Part shown: piece by piece, positions 22,729 to 35,168 of the stretch
Position numbering within the stretch: the first letter of the stretch is position 1
Layout: the number at the start of each line of letters is the position of its first letter
Source: Capronia americana
Lineage: Eukaryota > Ascomycota > Eurotiomycetes > Chaetothyriales > Herpotrichiellaceae
NCBI GenBank assembly: GCA_016110215.1
Contig: JADWQD010000012.1
Span: 248,001 to 312,000, forward strand
Reading direction: 5' to 3'
Length of the DNA: 64,000 bases
Position numbers and translations under genes: made by a program
The notes under the pieces: model-generated
What the model saw: only the letters and a program-made list of their open reading frames with translations
What the model was told of the DNA's origin: nothing
The model's database searches: none

Positions 22729-23031
22729 CTACTTAGGAGTCCTGGCCATAGAAGACTTGTCCTTCACACCAAAGCCTGGTTCAAGTCCCGAAGCTCGTGG
22801 GCTTCGGTCCAAGATGGCGCCTCTTCCCTGACTGTACCCCTCTGCCAAGAACCGCTCCATGGGCGTCTTCCCAGACTCGGTGCTCTTGGACGCGGTGTTC
22901 GACCCCTGGAACAAGCCTGCCGCCAGCGTCTGCAAGTGTTGATGGGTTAAGCGCAGGGTCTTGGATTCAAGCGGCAGCGCGTTGAGCTCATTCTCCAGTC
23001 CTGTCGCCGTGTATTCACCGTCGGAGCTCAT
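22729..23031 (-). CDS. Hypothetical protein, about 100 aa (possibly a terminal exon)
   Basis: The frame stays open to 23163 but its first ATG is at 23031, giving MSSDGEYTATGLENELNALP and a 100-aa hydrophilic product that ends KDKSSMARTPK. Composition is protein-like, with an amphipathic LTHQHLQTLAAGLFQ helix and a TPMERFLAEGYSQGRG block. No domain recognised. It may be the last exon of a larger gene whose upstream exons lie in 23.1-23.65 kb, where a hydrophobic minus-strand frame occurs. Confidence 0.4.
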   Translation of the reverse strand: MSSDGEYTATGLENELNALPLESKTLRLTHQHLQTLAAGLFQGSNTASKSTESGKTPMERFLAEGYSQGRGAILDRSPRASGLEPGFGVKDKSSMARTPK

Positions 23032-24204
23032 CGCAGCAGTGCTCGGAAGTGGGCCACAGTGAGCATGGCCGGGTGTCATCAAATCGTAGATGGGCCAGTG
23101 CAGTGGGTTTTGATGGCGGGTCTCATTTGCGTGAGTAGTCGGCGGATTGGTGCTGCTCGACACATGGATCAGCTTCCATCTGATCGAGTGGAATCAAGGG
23201 GAAAGAGGGTTTGCGCGGATGGAAGCATGAGACAGTGATAATCTGGACATATGAAGGAGGCATACCGATCGGCTGGGCGTTGCATGGAGTGCGGTCCAGC
23301 CTGGCGTGCTGTTGGGTCCATGTCAAAACCTTGGCTCCCGAAGTCACCGTATGGACAGAAGTGAAAGAGCGCTCCGGGGGTGGCGCGTTGACCTAAGAGA
23401 GATGAAGTAAACCTGAATCTCTGTAGGATGAGAGGAAGGTGACATGGAAGACAGCCATCTTGCGGGCTCTTATGTAGACGCAGACAATAACCAGCAGTAC
23501 AAGCAACATCCTGCAAAATGCAGACCAGCAGATTGCTAGCAACAGAAGATCGATCCCTATCATGACTGTTTTCGCAGGGGATGGCAGATGCTGGTCTCCA
23601 GGTGATTTGGTTGGCGGAAGGCGTCGAAAAAGGGAAGACAACTTCCTACCGACAGCAAGAACATGATGCAGCTAAGATGAGGCTGGAACAGTTGGCAAGC
23701 AACGTAAACCCACCTTGATTCACTCTGCGCGCAGTCCGTTCGAGAGCCATATAGTGCACATTGCAGAGTGGGAAGTGCAAAATCCGCTGCACAAAATGCA
23801 AAATGCAGGAGCTCCACTGGCACCGTAGAATCATTTGTGACGCCAAAAGCTTGTGATATGAGTGCGATACCTGGTGGGCAAACTGCAATTTGCACAGCCA
23901 AAGCTGCAGGGATGAAGATTACACCTGCAAAATGCAGAAATGCGACAAGCCAGAGGTGGACGCCGTGGAGTGCCCTGGAGTGCCGTCAGCACCGCCAGCA
24001 ACCAAAGATTTTGCATATTGCAGAAGATCCGCATCCGAAGGCGCCCAGGGCGAAGCCTGATTGGCTTCATCGAGTGCTCAGCGTGCCTAGCCTCACCCTC
24101 ACCATGTTTGCAGCGTTTAAGCAACGCCTACATAAGTAGAGTAATGACCCTCCAAGTCCCGGAATGGAGCAGAATGCTCACAGCTTGGAGCGTCTGTACA
24201 CAGC
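23032..24204. other. Intergenic region upstream of Clr5-ankyrin gene A
   Basis: Holds three exact copies of TGCAAAATGCAG (23512, 23797 and 23926) and many other TGCA words. The 123-codon plus frame at 23768 is a by-product of these repeats. Confidence 0.45.
23512..23937. repeat. Three copies of TGCAAAATGCAG
   Basis: Exact 12-mers at 23512-23523, 23797-23808 and 23926-23937, in the region 270-690 bp before the start codon at 24205. The core TGCAAAATGCA is nearly self-complementary apart from its AAAA centre. Possibly regulatory; no known factor assigned. Confidence 0.7.
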
Positions 24205-26232
24205 ATGGCCAAAGATTGGGAGCCTCTGCTTGATGAGATCCGTGAGCTCTACCATGTCGAGAACAAGCCCCTGGCGGAAGTAATGCGCTTAGTGAAGGGC
24301 AGACATGGCTTCGTCGCATCGTGAGAAATCATTGTCTCCCTTTCTGTCTCCCGGCTGAGAGTGCTGCTAGTGAACGGTCTTACCGGACACAACTTCTGAA
24401 ATGGGGCTTTTCGAAATACAGCACACAGAAATCTCCCAAACCGTATGGCAAGAAGCCGGTCGCACCTGTCCGAAGAGTCCGAAGAATCCAGGGATTCCCC
24501 TCAAGCATGGCCAATGCAAGCATCCCCGCGAGGTAAACTAATACCAGCCCATCGCTGAAGAATCCAGGCTAACTTCAACTCAAGCAGTTTATCGGGCATT
24601 GCGACTGAGGCACCTGCCTTCGACCCCAATGCAGGAGACATGCTGCAACACTTTGGTATGCAGGCCAACTCTATGATGCACATACCAGATCCTCAGTTCT
24701 CGGACTTCGGCCATGATTTGCCATTGGACCTGGTAAAGGATCATAGCGGGAAGACGCTTCTGCATCACGCTGTCATCGACAAGAATAAGGAGCAGGTCCA
24801 GTCCCTACTCCATGCTGGCGGTGCAGTAAATGTGAAAGACTATGCGGCAAACGATCCACTGCACTACGCAGCCATGGCAGCTGACCTTGCAATTGTCGAT
24901 CTTCTCGTCCGCTTCGGCGCGGACATCAATGCCAAGGGCCAGCTCGGCCGCTCTCCTTTGCATATGGCAGTATCGGTCCCAAGCGGCCCAGTCGTCGATG
25001 CCCTTATCAAGGCAGGGGCAGAAGTTTCCAGTCAAGATGATAAAGGCGACTCACCTCTACACCTCGCTCTCGCGCTTGCCGAGATATCTTGCACCGATCT
25101 GGTGAAGGGGCTTATCAATACGCTGCTGCAGGCCTGTGCTGATATGAACATTGCGAATGCCGCAGGATTCACACCCTTTCACAAAGCTTTGCAACTTTAC
25201 CGTTCGTCAGATACGTCCGAAGAGACGTTCCTAGTAGAAAACGTCCTCAGCTTTCTCAAACTCGGTAGCAGCGCCACCAAACCTTTCCCTGACGGAGTTC
25301 TGCCCTTGACCATCTATTTACTGAAATCAGAAAACAAATGGACGGACAAAGACCCTCGAGGGTCATGGGTTATAGACAACAGGATGCACAGAAGAATAAT
25401 GACCCGATTTCTTGGTGCGGGTGCCTCACCTACAACACCCATGTCGTCCGGAGAGCCTTTGGCACACTACTATTTCCGGGAATTGCACAACAGATGGTAT
25501 ACAGATACAAAATGGGCTGAGAGGCTCTGCAATCTGGCGAACCCAAGCCATGTAGCGAGCAACGGCAACACGCTCCTGCATGAAGTATTGACGCAGGTCG
25601 ATGCAGGTTCCGACAGGCTCATCGACCAACTTCTGCGAAACGGAGCGGACTCAAATTGTCAGAATCATGCTGGTCAGACTCCCATGCAGATGTTGTTCAC
25701 CCCAACACGATACTCGGCCAAGACACTGTCCTGCATTGGAAATGCGGTTACAAAGCTGCTGGCTTACGGGGCCGACCCCTGGATCCGAGACGTTACCGGT
25801 ACGTGCGCACATTACGAGGTCATCAGGAAGGTGTCGAAGTTCACCACGACCCTTTCACGTCTACTCCTGAAGGCAGACCTACAATGCAGACAGCACCACG
25901 AACCAAGCTCAGAGACTGGAACGGCAACAGCCCGGTCCCAGCCTTGGCCAGAATGGGTTCAGGCAATAAGGGCGGAAGAACTGGCCGAGGCAACAGAACT
26001 CATCTTTCGTCAGCCTAGCTCCATACCTGGAGATGTCGAAAAGTACTTGCGGGACAGTGCTTACGCCGTACTGGCCGAGAAGTTTCTCGACCGCGCTAGG
26101 GTTAAATTCATGGGGATGGATGACGAAGCGCAAGAACGCCGCCGTTATATCGCGAATATATTGCGGGATTGTCGTGCGCGCAGTATCTCGATCGACATGC
26201 GGTATTACGACGACCTTTTACAACTCTGTTGA
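24205..26232 (+). CDS. Clr5-domain ankyrin-repeat protein A (640 aa)
   Basis: Exons 24205-24320, 24371-24532 and 24588-26232. The Clr5 domain spans exons 1-2: MAKDWEPLLDEIRELYHVE, then GRHGFVASERSYRTQLLKWGFSKYS, the WGFxKY core of this helix-turn-helix-like fungal domain. It is followed by a Lys/Arg-rich linker and ankyrin repeats, first GKTLLHHAVIDKNKEQVQSL, then at least five more, some degenerate, with a diverged stretch in the middle and two repeats near residues 430-510. Clr5 domains are named after fission yeast Clr5 and may bind DNA or chromatin; ankyrin repeats bind proteins. Function is otherwise unknown. Both introns (50 and 55 nt) fall inside or just after the Clr5 coding part. It converges on gene B, which has the same architecture. 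Confidence 0.85.
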
Positions 26233-27907
26233 TGCTCACAACAATTAAGATGCCGGAAACTCCGATACAAGAAATCGACCCGAAGAGCGCTCCTGATGGA
26301 TGCCGGCGATGTGATGTCTGGCCTTGGAGGTTTTACCTCCGTTGAGGACCACGGCCTCAAGTCATTAAGGCACCACCACCGTTCCTGAGCAATGTGGCAC
26401 CTGTATTAGTTGGCAAGATAGATTGTCATTGTGCGCAGCGAAGCGGTGACATGCTGCACGACTGTAGCTAGGATGAACAGCCTCTGCATCGTCCAGCTGA
26501 AAACTCGTCATCAGATCAGCCACTCAATCGTCTCCGGGACAAGGACGAGAGAGCTGGGGAGGTACAGATGATTATTCGCGAGGGGGTAATGTCGCCGCCA
26601 TGCTAATACGAGATTGTACGCCATTTCATTTCCACGAAAGGGAAAGTCGAGATGGAATACTAGAGGGAAGTAAAGGGGCAGCAGGGAAGGAAAGGCTAGC
26701 TCCTATTCAGGGAGATCTAAGAATGGCTTATCCCCGCTGTGACCACCATAGAGACGCAACTGCAGGGTGAAATAGAACCGTCCAGGCAAGTACAACAGGA
26801 AATGTGAGTTGGCAGGTGAGCAGAAGGTAAGGGCAGGGTGAGAGGAAGGAGCCACTATGAGTTCGAGTTCGCGGGGCGATGGCGGCACGGCTGAGGCTGA
26901 CCTGAAGGTTATACTTTGTGTGGGCCGCCAAGCTTTACCAGGAGGAAAGTGCGGCGAGCGGAGTTGAAAATTACGTAAGCGGTGTTGTTCTCTCAACTAC
27001 TCGTACATATCGGCACTTGTTGACGTCCTCCTTTTATCCATCTCCCGATTCAGAGGCCGTCATATACCACGGCGACGACAGAGACCAGGAAAAAATAGTA
27101 CTATAGTCAATCTTCTGTCAATACGGGTATTGGCTTCTCAACAGCGCAAATGGCTACCCAGCATCAACATCTCGACCCCCATGTCAAGGTTCGCGGTTGT
27201 TTGAATCATCTGAGTTCGACCCCAAAACATTGATCCCTGCACTACAGATCTGATGAGCATAAAGACCCTATCCTTGAAATCTCAAGGTACAGCTATTATT
27301 GTCCTTCTGTGCCCCGTACCGGTCACGCCGCGACTAGTGATGTGATAAGCACGGTCGTTGTTCGTCACATGCTAATCATCTAGATGGTGCGGCTACCCAT
27401 GGGCGAGATGGCGAGATGGCGAATGGTATGGTAGGGAATGGAATATCACTCGCCCACACCATTATATTGCCACTGCCACGACAGTAATAGCGAAAGTAGC
27501 GGTGATGTGTCTGTCGCCCACAAATCTAGTATATAGCAGGTCTTTTGACGTGCGGTTTTTGAGCCTCCGCCCTACGAAGTTGCTCGCTTTTCCATCCCGG
27601 CATAGTCGACTTGTCTTCCAATACCAAGGTGCAGCTTGCATAGCAGACTTATATGGGCGTTATAGCGTACTCAGCTGTCTAAAAAACGTGTTGCATTATC
27701 GAATTGTGGATTTTACTGACCCGTGTTTCGTACCTCGAGATCCAAGTACCTGCTGTAACGCCAGGCCCTTCCGAAACCATATTTTCATTACTGTACCGTG
27801 TTTCTCCCACCTAAATACCTCGCAGCCCATATATCCCTGGATCGTAAGGTTAACCAGCACCCAGCCACAGACTTCGGGGACAGACAAGAACCACTGGCAT
27901 CTGCCCT
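26233..27907. other. Intergenic region between convergent Clr5-ankyrin genes
   Basis: 1.7 kb containing the 3' ends of both genes. Frames here are short and without domains. No transposon remnant recognised. Confidence 0.5.
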
Positions 27908-30900
27908 TCAAGTCTTCTTCTTGTAAGCATGGAGGAATCGCGCGATAGCGAAATGCCCGTTGTCGGCGGCAAACTCGGCGGCCTTCTTTCTCTTTGATTC
28001 GAAGCCCTCATTGTCTTCGTGGGCATCGAGGAGTAATTGCAGCACATCCAACCGGCCGTGTTCGGCTGCTCCTTCGAGGGCAGTCCTTCCATGGCTTTTT
28101 GCTGCCGGGGCATCAACATTCGCTCCTGCCCGAAGGAGAATGAGAGCAATTCGAGCATAGCCGCCGATCGCCGCGGCCTGGAGTGCAGTGATCCCGCCAA
28201 TGTCGGCTGCCGGTGCGTTCACATCGGCGCCGAGACTGAGAAGGTAATTCACGAGTTGTGTGTCGCCGACCCCCGCTGCTTGTTGAAGTGCCGTCCTTCC
28301 CCAGTTGGTGCTCGGAGTAGCGTTCGGGTCCGCTCCTTCACGTACAAGAGCTTGGATAACGCTCATACACTTTGTCGATACTGCCACCTGAAGAGCTGTC
28401 ATCCCGTCGCTCGGATTTAACCCGTCCCTCGGATTTGCTGGGCTGTTCACGCAGGCACCGGCGGTTATCAAGGCTTCGATTATGTCGATGTTTTGAGTTC
28501 CCGCCGCCGCTTGAATTGCGCTTCTTGTTCCCCTGACCTGAGCGTTCGCTGGGGCGTTGACATCGGCATTTGCAGCTAATAGCATTTGCACGAGTTCCAG
28601 GCTGCCTTCCCTGCATGCTTCTTGGAGAGCGGTCCATCCGTTTGCGAAAGGAGTATTTGCGTCGGCGCCTGCATTCAGCAAGGATTGCACCATCTGAGCG
28701 TCAGGGTAGAACCTTCTCAGAGCTCCTCCGAGGGCGGTCTCCCCTCTGATAGGACTAGGTGGAGCATTAGGGTCTGCACCATGTTTGAGGAGCAGCTGCA
28801 CTAAATTCAAGTCGCGCCTCTCGACAGCCGCCTGCAGAGCTGTGTTTCCTGCTTCCTGGGCAGCCGGGGCATTGACATCAACCCCGCTATCTAGCAGAAG
28901 CTGCACGAGCGTAGATGAACCGCACTCTGTTGCTGCTTGCAAGGCTGTCCGCCCACCACGAAAGTGGGCGGGAGCATTGGTATCGGCATTGGCGTGAATG
29001 AGCAGCTGCGTTAGCTCCACGCTCCCTCTCTTAGCGGCTGTCTGTAACGCCGTCATTGGATGATTGTCACTCGCTTCGTCATTGGCATAGGCGCCGTTTT
29101 GCAGCAGGAGGCGCGCGATGTCATCACAGTCGCGGTCAATAGCTGCTTGGAGTGCCGTTTGGCCATTGCGACCGGCGAAAGCATTGGCATCTGCGCCAGC
29201 ATCCAAGAGGAGCCTGACAACTTCGATATCGTCGCAACGGACGGCTGCTCCAAGTGCTGTGTATCCTTCCTCATGTGCTGCAGGCGCATTAGGGTCGGCT
29301 TCAGCCTCTAGCAATAACTTGACCATGGCAGTGCGGTTTCCCCGTGCGGACGCGGCACCTTGCAGCGCCGTCAAACCTTGGTTCAAGGCCGGGCGAGCGT
29401 TCACCATTGCTCCAGCTTCGACTAGGGTTTGTACCATCTCTAAGTTTCCACGAGCTGCTGCAGCTTGCAGTGCCGTTCTTCCCCCCTCAATGGCTGGGAG
29501 GGCGTTGACATCTGCGCCGGTGTCCATCAGTATCTTGGCCAGCTCAAGGTTACCGTATTCAGCAGCCACCTGCAGTGCGGTCCTTCCAAGGTATCTTCCG
29601 GCTGCAGCATTGACATTTGAACCTTTTTGTAACAAAAGCCGCACCAATGCCTCGTCTCCCGTGGCTACTGCCACCTGGAGGGCCGTATGCCCGTACCCTC
29701 CTATTGCCCTGAACTCAAGGTTGGCACCAGCGCCAAGCAGCAATCGGACCATCAATGTGTTTTGGCTCCGAATGGCTGCTTGCAATGGTGATACGGTCTC
29801 GATATCTGGGAAGTCATAGATCAGGCCATCCAGCAAGGCACGAACAGCATCTTCGCATATGTTTACAGGACATAGGTCAACTTTTGCCTTTGCCGCAAGC
29901 AGGATCTGGACTGAGGCAAGGTGGTTGGCCTCGGCGGCGAGATGCAATGGGGTTTTAGTCCGGCTGGGACTCCAATCACGGACGCGCCTCAGCATCTCTT
30001 GGTAAATGTCACCCCATGGTGCATCAACATCTGCGCCAGCGTCGAGCAGAAGATGAACGACCTCCGATGATCCGTTCGCAGCTGCCTCTTGCAGGGCCGT
30101 CACATACTCGCCATCTTCGTCGAACAGGTTGGGGTTAGCGTGGGCTTTTAGTAACAGGTCCGTCATCTCTGTAGATTTATAATGCGCAGCTATCGCCAGC
30201 GGTGGTCTTGTATCGGCCCGAGACAGCTGGTTGGGATCTGCACCCGCTTTCAGTAGCACTTCGACCATTTCGACAGAGCCCTTGGAGACTGCACGCTGTA
30301 GGGGTGTGATAGTAAACATGTCTTCGAACTGCATGTTTGGATCTGCCCCTGCAGATAGTAATAAATCCACCATTTGCATATTCTTTCCCCCTACTGCCAC
30401 CAAAAGGGCAGTTTTCTGACCTAGTCGCCCCGCTGGAGCGTTGACATCAGCTCCAGTATCAATAAGGTACTTCACCATCATAGTATCTCCCAGTTCTGTA
30501 GCAGCGACAAGTAAGTTCGAGGCAAATATTCCTGCTGTCAATGACGCCGACTTGGAAAAATTCTTGATTAACGATGCTTGTCCGCTTCTGCACATCCATT
30601 TCATGAGCTTGAGTGTCTCGTCGTCCGACATCAAATTGTTGGATGAGAGGTATGCACAAAAGACAAGCAGGCGGAACAGTGCGACTTGAGGGGATGAGTT
30701 GTAGAGGCTCTTTACGCTGGCCGCAAGTCCACCATTGTCTCTGTCGACCATGACAGGCTCCAAGCGCAAATAGATACGGTCACTTTCGACAGCAGCTGAA
30801 AGGGATTTACCCTCCTTGAGACAGCTTGCTAATAGCAGTCGTGCTTCAGGCAGGGATCTCTCAGTAGCAACATCTGACGTCGACTGAAATGCTTGGTTCA

Positions 30901-31774
30901 TATTTTGATGTCCTGCAGGCAGTGCTGAAGGGTTGTAGTTGCACGAGAACTCTGAGTCGAATGGGGCAGGAATCCAAGTGTCACTAACACCAAAACTGTC
31001 CATACCCTGGGGAAATAGAAAGCCCGTCTCCCACGAGTCGAAGGCATGACTCGTGGCGAAGACAGGTGTGGACGACAAGTATCCTTGATCAAAGACTTGT
31101 CCGTATAGAGGGGTTGAAGATAGTGCGACTACGCAGAGCAATTAGACTTGGTGGAGACGAGCTTGAAAGAAGTCGATTCGCAACTCACTCTGTCCCTGGA
31201 GAAAATCTTCGAATTCGAAAGATGGCAAACTTCGAGGTAGCTGGAGCTGGGGTTCGGTAAACGCAGCTGGAGTGCAGACAGATACGTCCTGAGGAGTCGT
31301 AGGTTCTATATGCGATCAGTTGGCATCTCATTGGCGACTTTGAGGTCGTGTTCAACTCACCACCGGCAGAGGATCGTCTGTAGGTCTGAAGCAGAGGTAC
31401 ATGACGAGCGATCTCCTTTCGTACCTTCTCCGCAGGCTGCTTCTTCCCACGAATGAATACCTCGCTCTCTTTCCGAAGTAGCTGCCGCTTCTGTATGCGA
31501 TAGCTGATGAACTTCCAGCTGTCGTCCTTGGTGTACTTTGAAAACCCCCATTTCTTGAATTGCCGTGTGTACTGAGCCAGTCTTAATATGTCCCGCGTTA
31601 GCATTCACAGAAGGAGAAGGAGGGAAGCAGAACAAACGTCTTGTCGAAGCCATGTTTTTCCCTCATGAAGACCAGCACTTGCTCTTTCGTCATGTCTTGC
31701 GTCAAGTACAACAATTCCATCTCGTCTTTGTATCGATTCCACTCTCCATCCACGCTGCGACCGGGCTGCGCCAT
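27908..31774 (-). CDS. Clr5-domain ankyrin-repeat protein B (1231 aa)
   Basis: Exons 31774-31638, 31581-31361, 31305-31189 and 31128-27908. The N-terminus carries Clr5: RYKDEMELLYLTQDMTKEQV, then KHGFDKTLAQYTRQFKKWGF. A Ser/Pro-rich linker with LPSFEFEDFLQGQ follows, then a helical region, then about 24 ankyrin repeats from about residue 360 to the C-terminus. The unit is near 34-36 aa with consensus GxTALQAAxxxGxxxxVxLLLxAGADxNAPA; the extra residues lie between ADVNAPA and the next RTALQ. The last repeat is incomplete and the protein ends HAYKKKT. Likely a nuclear or cytosolic scaffold. Long antisense open frames inside exon 4 (for example 29118-29819) reflect the repeat's codon pattern. 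Confidence 0.88.
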
Positions 31775-33567
31775 TAGTACGAGACGATGTCAACGAGTGG
31801 TACCGGGGTACAAAGCCTTATGATTGAAAGCTGGAAATTTGGAGTTCAGAAAGTCGGATTTTACTCAGTGTTGGATTCAGACCATTCATCTACTGACTGT
31901 TCAGAAGTTGGACGGCCAGAAGCGAAAAAAGGTCGGGAAACAGGAATTTATATCGCTGAAATGAGTGGAAAGCCTTCAAACACAAACGGGATTCGAGTTA
32001 CAGATGTTATTGGCTCCAGCCGGATTGTGCGCACCCCCGGTTGTGGTGTATGCAAGGCGTCGGTGCATGAGGCTGGCTATGGTCACTTGGAGAGCCGCTT
32101 TCACCAATGGGGCATAGACCCAGGTGTTGTTCAGCATCTTGCTTGCCCCGCAGACCGTGGATTTGGCCCTGAGATAATTGGCCGAGACCATTTTGTTCCT
32201 GGATCTGCTGGCACTGTTGTGGTCCTTTTTCTGTCTGGTGCTCATTGGTCCATCGCATTGCCGATGCGTTGCGAGAATGTTCCCAGTCAAGTGAGAAGTC
32301 ATGACCCCTGAGGGAGTTTGGGGGGACCAAGTAATTATCTCGAAGGTGCGCAGCCAGCGGCTAAGGTAACCGAGAGCAGACTGACCCGTAGAGGAATGTT
32401 TTGCGAAACCAGGGTGAAACCCAACCACACGGTGATCGTAAGTCATCTCAGCGTTGTTCGCGCAAGGCTGATTGTGCGGGCCAATCACGAAATTCGAACG
32501 AGATTTTGCACTTCAACGGGGGTTACAGGAGTTTCTCGCCGATTTTAGCGGTCAGTGCCGCCGCTTTGTGAGGTGTTTTCCCTCGATGCAAACATCACTC
32601 CCGTAGGCTCTTCTTTACTAGTCCCCATTTTTTCTTCGGTCCTCTATCGAATTGCCTCATCTTCCCTCTTTCCATCTACCACCTTGGGGGAAGGGTATTC
32701 GTAAGGAGATCTAAACCTAGCTCGCTTCAATCATGTCGGTCGGGGAAGAGGTCAGTCAATAACATACCTCCGGATGCAGTATACCAGATCCGGTCATCGC
32801 CAAACCGCGCAGTTCGGTTTGTGTGCAAGTAATGACTGATTGGACTATCATTCCCCCACGTCCAAGAAGCGAGGCCACGTCGACATATCTCCCGCAGTCA
32901 CGACATAACCTTCTTCAATAACCATGGAGGGCTTCTGCCAAACGTTAGTGGATCTGACAGTGATACCAACTTCAGCTTGAGCCTTCCAACAAAGCCACAC
33001 CCTTCCGGTGACAACGGTCAAGATGAGAGGACACATCAGGGAGCTGCTGACAAGGTAGAGCAGTACTTGGTCATTGCAGACTTCTCCCGTGTAAGAGAGG
33101 ACCATGACTGGTGATTATTCAAGGTGTAAGATCCAATGCGCTCAATCCGACATTCGACCAGCTCTACATCGCCATCAGTGACAACAGTGCCCAACATCAC
33201 ACTAACTGCAACCGGATAATCGATGAGCCAGGCAACGGAATGTAGCGGCATCTGACCGATCTCGAGAACTATCATCACCTGCCTAGCGGACCCCCAAGCG
33301 GATATGGACCATACCATGCTATGATGCTGAACAACATTCCTCTCAAAATTATGGATAGGTGGGATGAATGCACAACTTGAAAGCTGCGCGCGTATCGACG
33401 CCCTGCAACAAAGGTCAAGTCCGCACATTTGTGTCGAACGTTTACATATTGAACACAGTGACTTCTCTACTTTAAGAAAATGCACAACCCTGGTCTTGGA
33501 GAATCCAACATCCCGTCCTGAACCACGAAGGACAAGCAACAGGAACTTGAGCTTTCCAGAATTCAGT
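31775..33567. other. Intergenic region
   Basis: 1.8 kb between gene B and the peroxidase gene. A C/T-rich stretch at 32620-32690 leads to an ATG at 32733 with six codons (MSVGEE) and a GTCAGT donor, but no matching downstream exon was found. Other frames have no domains. Confidence 0.4.
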
Positions 33568-35168
33568 TCACAGGGGCGAACCAGCCCTTTTGGGACCGGC
33601 GAATGTGTTCTTCAACGAGTCCCAGATCGGCTCCCCACCGTATGATAAATCGTCAAAGGGTGGGCATGCCAGCGGCTTGATGGCTGAGTCCAGTGCATCC
33701 GTGAGCAAGCCGAGCGCTTGACCTAAGGTTGCAAAGAGGCCTGACAAGGAATTTGGGGACACTGTCTTGACGATCTGTAGCACAAAGCACAGCAGATTAT
33801 TGCCTTGCAACAGCGTCTCGACATTCAAGAGTCCACCAGAAAGATCCGACAGATCCACCAGTGTGAAGGAGTTCACTGTGCCAGTATTGCCTCCGATTGA
33901 GGCCAGCTCAGGATACCTCACGAACCAGTCGACCAAGTCGAGGTTGAGTTGCAGCAAGCCGTAATCAACAGGTGTTCTATACCAGTTCTCTGGGATGCGC
34001 TCCCAGCCGCGTTTATACTCGAGTCCGTCGTCGGTATCGACTACGCCCCAGAACGATTTAAAGACTTCTTTTGCTGCACAACAAGTCAACACATCGGTGA
34101 ATCAACTTTACTTGCAGCGGAACTTACTCAGAATGCCATTCGGGTGCTCAGTTGAGTGATTAGACAGCAACCGGAGAGCGAATGCGGCTCCGGCATTACG
34201 TGCTATAGCCCCAGTGTAAGGTCCAGACCAACAATACGGATTGGTAGCGATACATTCGTGAAGGGCGTCGACCACTTGTTGCAGCACATCATCAGTCGAA
34301 ATGACATCGGTATCATCTCCCGGCCGGTTGTACAGCTTCAGAAAGCGATCAAAGTTCATGGTAGAAGCATCTCCGGTCACGTAAAGATCATCTCGAGTCA
34401 GCGACCCATCGGCCTCGATGAAATTGTGCGACCTTCCAATGCCTTGTGGCTCGCCCAGAAGCCCTAGCAGGTTTCCAAGCAAGTTTCTGACTTTGGGCGA
34501 CGTTCCATCGATCGAAAAACCTGGAGTCAACGACAAAGGGTCGCCCGTCCAGACCGTGCCTGCGTTGGATTAGCTCAGCGGCCATCGTATCAGGCGGTCT
34601 ACCATACCCATTACTGAGAGAAGCGTCGAGAGATCAATGCCCATCCCATATACTGTGAGGCTATCAGCTATGGAATAATGTGGGAGCTTTCATTGAAACT
34701 AACCTGAATTCATGACACCAACAACGTCGAGAAACTAATACACGAAGAGTCAGGCTTTGTCAAGGGAGAACAGGGAGGATTAAGCCTACGCTTGCAACCC
34801 CAGAGCGATCAATGTACCCATGGTTCGCTAAAGCATTGAGGCCCGGACAGGGGCCTCGCTGTGCTCCAGCGCTGAAGTTCGGAGGCTGCCACTCGTGCTC
34901 GCCGCTGACTTTGTTACGTTAGGCCTGCAATACGATCGCTTTCATACTTGGCCATACCGTCGATTGGTTTATCTGTCTGACTGAAAAGCAGCCGCTTCTC
35001 CCTTTGATGCTCCTGCACATGACGAATGATGTCGTCGAAGGACAAACCCTCTGGAACATCAAAACCGCTTGATCTCGCAAGCAGGGCAACATTTGAGGCT
35101 GTAGGAAACCCAAATGAAAGGACACTGCAACCAGCAACAGCGGCGCAGAACGAAGTGAAGAATTTCAT
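33568..35168 (-). CDS. Secreted heme-thiolate peroxidase (chloroperoxidase/UPO family)
   Basis: Six exons: 35168-34958, 34908-34790, 34734-34704, 34652-34608, 34559-34128 and 34073-33568, giving 447 aa. This heme-thiolate family uses hydrogen peroxide to halogenate or oxygenate substrates outside the cell. A signal peptide is evident (MKFFTSFCAAVAGCSVLSFG). The proximal motif RGPCPGLNALANHGYI supplies the cysteine ligand to heme. Downstream are GMGIDLSTLLSVMGTVWTGD, typical of the family, and SHNFIEADGSLTRDDLY, the acid-base and metal site; it reads E-A-D-x-S-xx-R, close to the EGD-S-R form of unspecific peroxygenases. The C-terminal region is longer than in most members. Exon 3 is only 31 nt. 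Exon order and phases fit throughout. Confidence 0.9.

Noticed and set aside
29118..29819. 233-codon plus-strand open frame
   Set aside because: Antisense to the ankyrin array of gene B; its openness follows from repeated codon choice in the sense frame, and its Ala/Ser-rich product has no domain.
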